This document shows positions 13,171-15,073 of a DNA stretch of 15,073 nucleotides, one piece after another. The translations under genes and the position numbers were made by a program. Source of the stretch: Acidobacteriaceae bacterium (GTDB lineage: Bacteria > Acidobacteriota > Terriglobia > Terriglobales > Acidobacteriaceae); NCBI GenBank assembly GCA_030040115.1, contig JASHUH010000600.1, positions 1-15,073 on the forward strand, in the 5' to 3' direction. The notes under the pieces are model-generated. The model was not told the origin of the DNA, did no database searches, and saw nothing but the letters and a program-made list of their open reading frames with translations. Each line of letters starts with the position of its first letter. The first letter of the stretch is position 1.

Positions 13171-14490
13171 ATGGTGACACGGCGTGAATTTCTCGACACG
13201 CTCGCAGCAGGCGCCGCCGGTCTGGCGATCGGATCGACGGCCAAGAGTTATGGCCAGATCCTGGGCTCGAACGACCGGCTCAATTTTGCCATCGCCGGGC
13301 TCAACAGCCGCGGCTATGCGCATCTTTCCTCGTTGAAAGCGAACGCGGACCGTGCGCGGGTCGCGTATGTCTGCGACGTGGAGAGCAATATCCTGGCGAA
13401 ATTCGCCGCCGAGGCCGAGCGCGAGCTGGGCTACGCGCCCAAAGCGAAAATGGATTTTCGCGAAGCGCTGGCGGCGCGGGATGTGGACGCCATCTCCATC
13501 GCCGCGCCCGACCACTGGCACACGCCCATGGCGATTCTGGCCCTCCAGGCGGGCAAGCATGTGTACGTGGAAAAGCCGTGCAGCCACAACCCCGCCGAAG
13601 GCGCGCTGCTGGTCGAGGCGCAGAAGAAATACGGCAAGCTGGTACAGATGGGCACGCAGCAGCGCTCCTCCGCACACACCATCGAAATTGTGGATAAAAT
13701 TCATAACGGCCTCATCGGCCGGGCGTACTACGCCAAAGCGTGGTACAGCAACACCCGGAAATCGATCGGCTTCGGCAAAGAAGCCCCCGTGCCGTCCACG
13801 CTCGATTGGGAATTGTGGCAGGGGCCGGCGCCGCGCCGCGCCTACACCAGCAACATCCAGCCCTACAACTGGCATTGGTTCCGCATTTACGGCACCGGCG
13901 AAACGCTGAATAACGGCACCCACGAAGTGGATGTATGCCGCTGGGCGCTCGATGTGGAGTATCCGCGCAGCGTGACGGCCTCCGGAGGCCGCTACCACTT
14001 CAAAGACGATTGGCAGTTCTACGACACCCTGGTGACGAGCTTCGATTACGGCGACAAACTGCTTTCCTGGGAAGGGAAGTGCTGCCAGGGAATGAAGTTT
14101 TACGGGCGCGACCGCGGCGCGACCATCATGGGAACCACGGGAACGGTGCTGGTGGATCGCGGCGGCTACGAGATTTACGACCTCAAGGGAAACAAGACCA
14201 GCGAATTCAAAGCCGCCAAGGCCGCGCCATCGGCTGACCTGATAGGCCGCGACTCCATGACCGATGCGCACTTTGCCAACTTCATCGGCGGCATCTGCAC
14301 GGGAGCAAAACTCAATGCGCCGATTGAGGTGGGCAACGTTTCGGTGACTATTTTGCAACTTTCGAACATCGCCTGGGAAGTGAACCGTGAGCTACACCTC
14401 GATACGGCCGACGGCAAAATTCTCGACGACGACCAGGCGATGAAGAAATGGGGCCGCTCTTACGATCCGGCATTCGAGCCGCGGGTGTGA
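13171..14490 (+). CDS. Tat-exported Gfo/Idh/MocA family oxidoreductase
   Basis: A protein of 439 aa. ATG at 13171 follows GAGGTG. A twin-arginine signal opens it (TRREFLDTLAAGAAGLAIG, Arg4-Arg5). The Rossmann fold follows: FAIAGLNSRGYAHL (39-52) for the dinucleotide, CDVE at 68-71, APDHWHTPMA (112-121) and the family motif VEKP with Lys135 (133-136). The C-terminal alpha/beta domain carries NNGTHEVDVCRWAL (247-260), with His251 and Asp254 as catalytic candidates. Relatives oxidise or reduce sugar ring hydroxyls with NAD(P), often tightly bound so that it survives Tat export; GH109 enzymes also share the fold. It lies 276 bp after the isomerase-like gene on the same strand with a REP-like element between. 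Substrate unknown. Confidence 0.92.
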   Translation: MVTRREFLDTLAAGAAGLAIGSTAKSYGQILGSNDRLNFAIAGLNSRGYAHLSSLKANADRARVAYVCDVESNILAKFAAEAERELGYAPKAKMDFREALAARDVDAISIAAPDHWHTPMAILALQAGKHVYVEKPCSHNPAEGALLVEAQKKYGKLVQMGTQQRSSAHTIEIVDKIHNGLIGRAYYAKAWYSNTRKSIGFGKEAPVPSTLDWELWQGPAPRRAYTSNIQPYNWHWFRIYGTGETLNNGTHEVDVCRWALDVEYPRSVTASGGRYHFKDDWQFYDTLVTSFDYGDKLLSWEGKCCQGMKFYGRDRGATIMGTTGTVLVDRGGYEIYDLKGNKTSEFKAAKAAPSADLIGRDSMTDAHFANFIGGICTGAKLNAPIEVGNVSVTILQLSNIAWEVNRELHLDTADGKILDDDQAMKKWGRSYDPAFEPRV

Positions 14491-14513
14491 AAAGCGGCGA
14501 CAGGCCGGGGTGG

Positions 14514-14581
14514 AAGTCCGGTTTTGAAAGGGCGCGACTTTAGCACTGGCTGGAAGTCCGCAATGCCGGGAAGCCCGGACT
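14514..14581. repeat. REP-like intergenic repeat, 5' half copy plus a hairpin
   Basis: Bases 14514-14537 repeat 12908-12931 exactly (24 of 24), then the copies part. A second AGTCCG follows at 14555, where CCGGG (14566-14570) pairs with CCCGG (14574-14578), with AGT/ACT closing outside a bulge. It starts 23 nt after the stop of the oxidoreductase gene. The region from here to 14712 shows no gene. Confidence 0.65.
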
Positions 14582-14712
14582 GTTTGCACGAATTTGGGAC
14601 AGCGCAACGGTGTGTAATTGATCGGCGAGGCTTCCGAGTTGGCGACCAACCATCCGGAAAGAAGACTTTGGCCTGCATTGGGTCATTGAGCGGCCGAAAG
14701 GTGGACGATAGC

Positions 14713-15073
14713 TTGGACTCACCGCGATATTATCTGACCATACGCTTTCTGTTTTCAGCGTTGGTCATTGTGTCGTTTCTCTGTGTTTCGGCTGTTCCGC
14801 AATCACCAGAATCGGATGACCAGCTGTTGGCTAAGGCTCGTGCTGCTTACGACGCTCCCTTCACACGCAATCTCGCAGCTTTCGATTGCGCAGTGCAGTT
14901 CGACTGGAAGCAACACTTTGCCGAGATGTTCGGGACTCTTCCTCCAGCAGCGGCCTCAATGGCGGAAAATCTTCAGACCGTTAGCCACAGAGTCAACGTG
15001 GATCATACGCACGCAGTTGTCTCCTCGACCCCAAAGCAACCAGACTTTAGCAGTGATCAGCGTGGAACCCAAC
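14713..15073 (+). CDS. Exported protein, N-terminal part only, unrecognised (3' partial)
   Basis: The frame is open to the window edge: at least 120 residues. I choose TTG at 14713 because AGGTGG (14699-14704) lies 8 nt before it; GTG at 14701, four codons earlier, is the alternative but has no ribosome site. The N-terminus reads MDSPRYYLTIRFLFSALVIV, continuing SFLCVSAVPQS, a signal peptide or membrane anchor. The mature part (SPESDDQLLAKARAAYDAPF, then a segment with FDCAVQFDWKQHFAEMFG) looks like a soluble alpha/beta protein with one Cys. I know no family for it. Codons ending in A or T are more common here than in the neighbouring genes, so it may have a different history. Confidence 0.65.
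   Translation, partial: MDSPRYYLTIRFLFSALVIVSFLCVSAVPQSPESDDQLLAKARAAYDAPFTRNLAAFDCAVQFDWKQHFAEMFGTLPPAAASMAENLQTVSHRVNVDHTHAVVSSTPKQPDFSSDQRGTQ

Noticed and set aside
13138..14358. 406-aa minus-strand ORF opposite the Gfo/Idh/MocA gene
   Set aside because: Shadow frame; the plus-strand gene has every family motif.

Overview
The window is GC-rich (roughly 60% or more by eye), densely coded bacterial chromosome. The mix of genes suggests an Acidobacteriota member: a secreted Ig-like/trypsin-like lipoprotein, two Ala/Pro/Gln-rich secreted proteins with a shared C-terminal module, Tat-exported Gfo/Idh/MocA and xylose-isomerase-like proteins, and REP-like intergenic repeats. This assignment is an inference from gene families and style; there is no rRNA or other marker gene. 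I see no tRNA, rRNA, CRISPR array, transposase or phage gene.

Layout. 1-294 (+) is the C-terminal end of a sensor histidine kinase. It meets tail-to-tail a large lipoprotein with a trypsin-like protease domain and two C-terminal repeat modules (291-2558, -). After a 577-bp divergent spacer come a YmdB-type macrodomain ADP-ribosylhydrolase (3136-3660, +) and a YajO-type aldo/keto reductase (3979-4977, +), with a possible 41-aa ORF between them. On the minus strand, 8376 down to 4970 looks like one sulfur-assimilation transcription unit: a 17-codon leader peptide with a Cys-Arg-Cys-Cys run, a terminator-like hairpin, a siroheme [4Fe-4S] sulfite/nitrite reductase, a spacer made of 7-bp repeats, and a CysG-type siroheme synthase that makes the reductase cofactor.

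From 8896 to 11627 (+) two exported proteins of unknown function lie 59 bp apart and end in the same roughly 50-residue module; a good intrinsic terminator follows. From 11917 to 14490 (+) are a Tat-signal TIM-barrel sugar isomerase/epimerase-like protein and a Tat-signal Gfo/Idh/MocA oxidoreductase, each followed closely by a copy of the same REP-like repeat. The window ends inside an unrecognised exported protein (from about 14713) whose codon use looks less GC-rich than its neighbours.

Most notable observation: the arrangement upstream of the sulfite reductase looks like a classical ribosome-mediated transcription attenuator that senses cysteine. It has a leaderless promoter candidate, a Cys-rich mini-ORF, then a hairpin with a U-rich tail 40 nt before the structural gene. 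Together with a Lys at the position that separates sulfite from nitrite reductases, this argues that the operon serves cysteine/sulfur assimilation rather than nitrite assimilation. No large new defence or mobile system is visible.
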